This document shows, piece by piece, positions 7,224 to 7,288 of a DNA stretch of 7,288 bases; position 1 is the first letter of the stretch; each line of letters opens with the position of its first letter. The notes below the pieces were generated by a model. The model was not told the origin of the DNA. It made no database searches and saw only the letters and a list, made by a program, of their open reading frames with translations. Made by a program: the position numbers and the translations under genes. Origin of the DNA: Pseudomonadota bacterium (GTDB taxonomy: Bacteria > Pseudomonadota > Gammaproteobacteria > Burkholderiales > Burkholderiaceae_D); assembly GCA_023389425.1 (NCBI GenBank), contig JAEWEK010000353.1, positions 1 through 7,288 on the forward strand, given 5' to 3'.

Positions 7224-7288
7224 AAAATTTGTGATCTGGCGTGGTCCCGCCGGGCGCGGCGCCGGGTGGGCGCGGGTCGGCAGGGAGG

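Noticed and set aside
3554..7234. A 1,226-codon open frame on the plus strand antisense to the oxidoreductase
   Set aside because: It has the same His/Arg/Val/Gln-rich composition and no domain, and its start lies inside the REPIN core. It is a shadow of the well-supported minus-strand gene.
7226..7288. Promoter or hairpin regulator upstream of the oxidoreductase
   Set aside because: Only G+C-rich sequence with a repeated CCCGGCG on the minus strand is visible, with no -10/-35 pair; the real promoter may lie outside the window.

Overview
The window is GC-rich DNA with strong G/C preference at third codon positions. It holds two large genes, both on the minus strand. Proteins of these two families, together with GTCCCCGC/GCGGGGAC-type extragenic hairpins, suggest an aerobic, high-GC betaproteobacterium, possibly of the Oxalobacteraceae (Massilia/Duganella-like). 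That placement is an inference; no marker gene is present.

Layout in the direction of transcription (right to left). First comes a 1,200-residue fused indolepyruvate/2-oxoacid ferredoxin oxidoreductase (7213 down to 3611). Its start is best placed at the ATG at 7213, behind a GGAG ribosome binding site. Its N-terminus carries an in-frame 15-bp tandem repeat. Next is a 217-bp gap. Its half nearer the oxidoreductase holds a 112-bp REPIN-like element: two perfect 30-bp arms in inverted orientation, each containing an 8-bp-stem hairpin. Its half nearer icmF holds a promoter overlapped by a 20-bp near-perfect palindrome built on TGACGT/ACGTCA. Then comes icmF (3393 down to 106), the fused isobutyryl-CoA mutase, with cobalamin-binding, G-protein chaperone and mutase domains in one 1,095-residue chain. 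The last 105 bp hold two more hairpins of the same REP family.

The two enzymes could act in sequence. A 2-oxoacid ferredoxin oxidoreductase that accepted 2-oxoisovalerate (deaminated valine) would yield isobutyryl-CoA, which IcmF isomerises to n-butyryl-CoA for beta-oxidation. The oxidoreductase may instead be specific for aryl pyruvates, in which case the adjacency means only a shared amino-acid-catabolism theme. The separate promoter and the REPIN argue that icmF is transcribed and controlled independently.

I found no RNA gene, CRISPR array, transposase or prophage. Nothing here is a clearly new system. The most informative items are the icmF operator, the REP/REPIN family with compensatory base-pair changes, and the N-terminal pentapeptide expansion.
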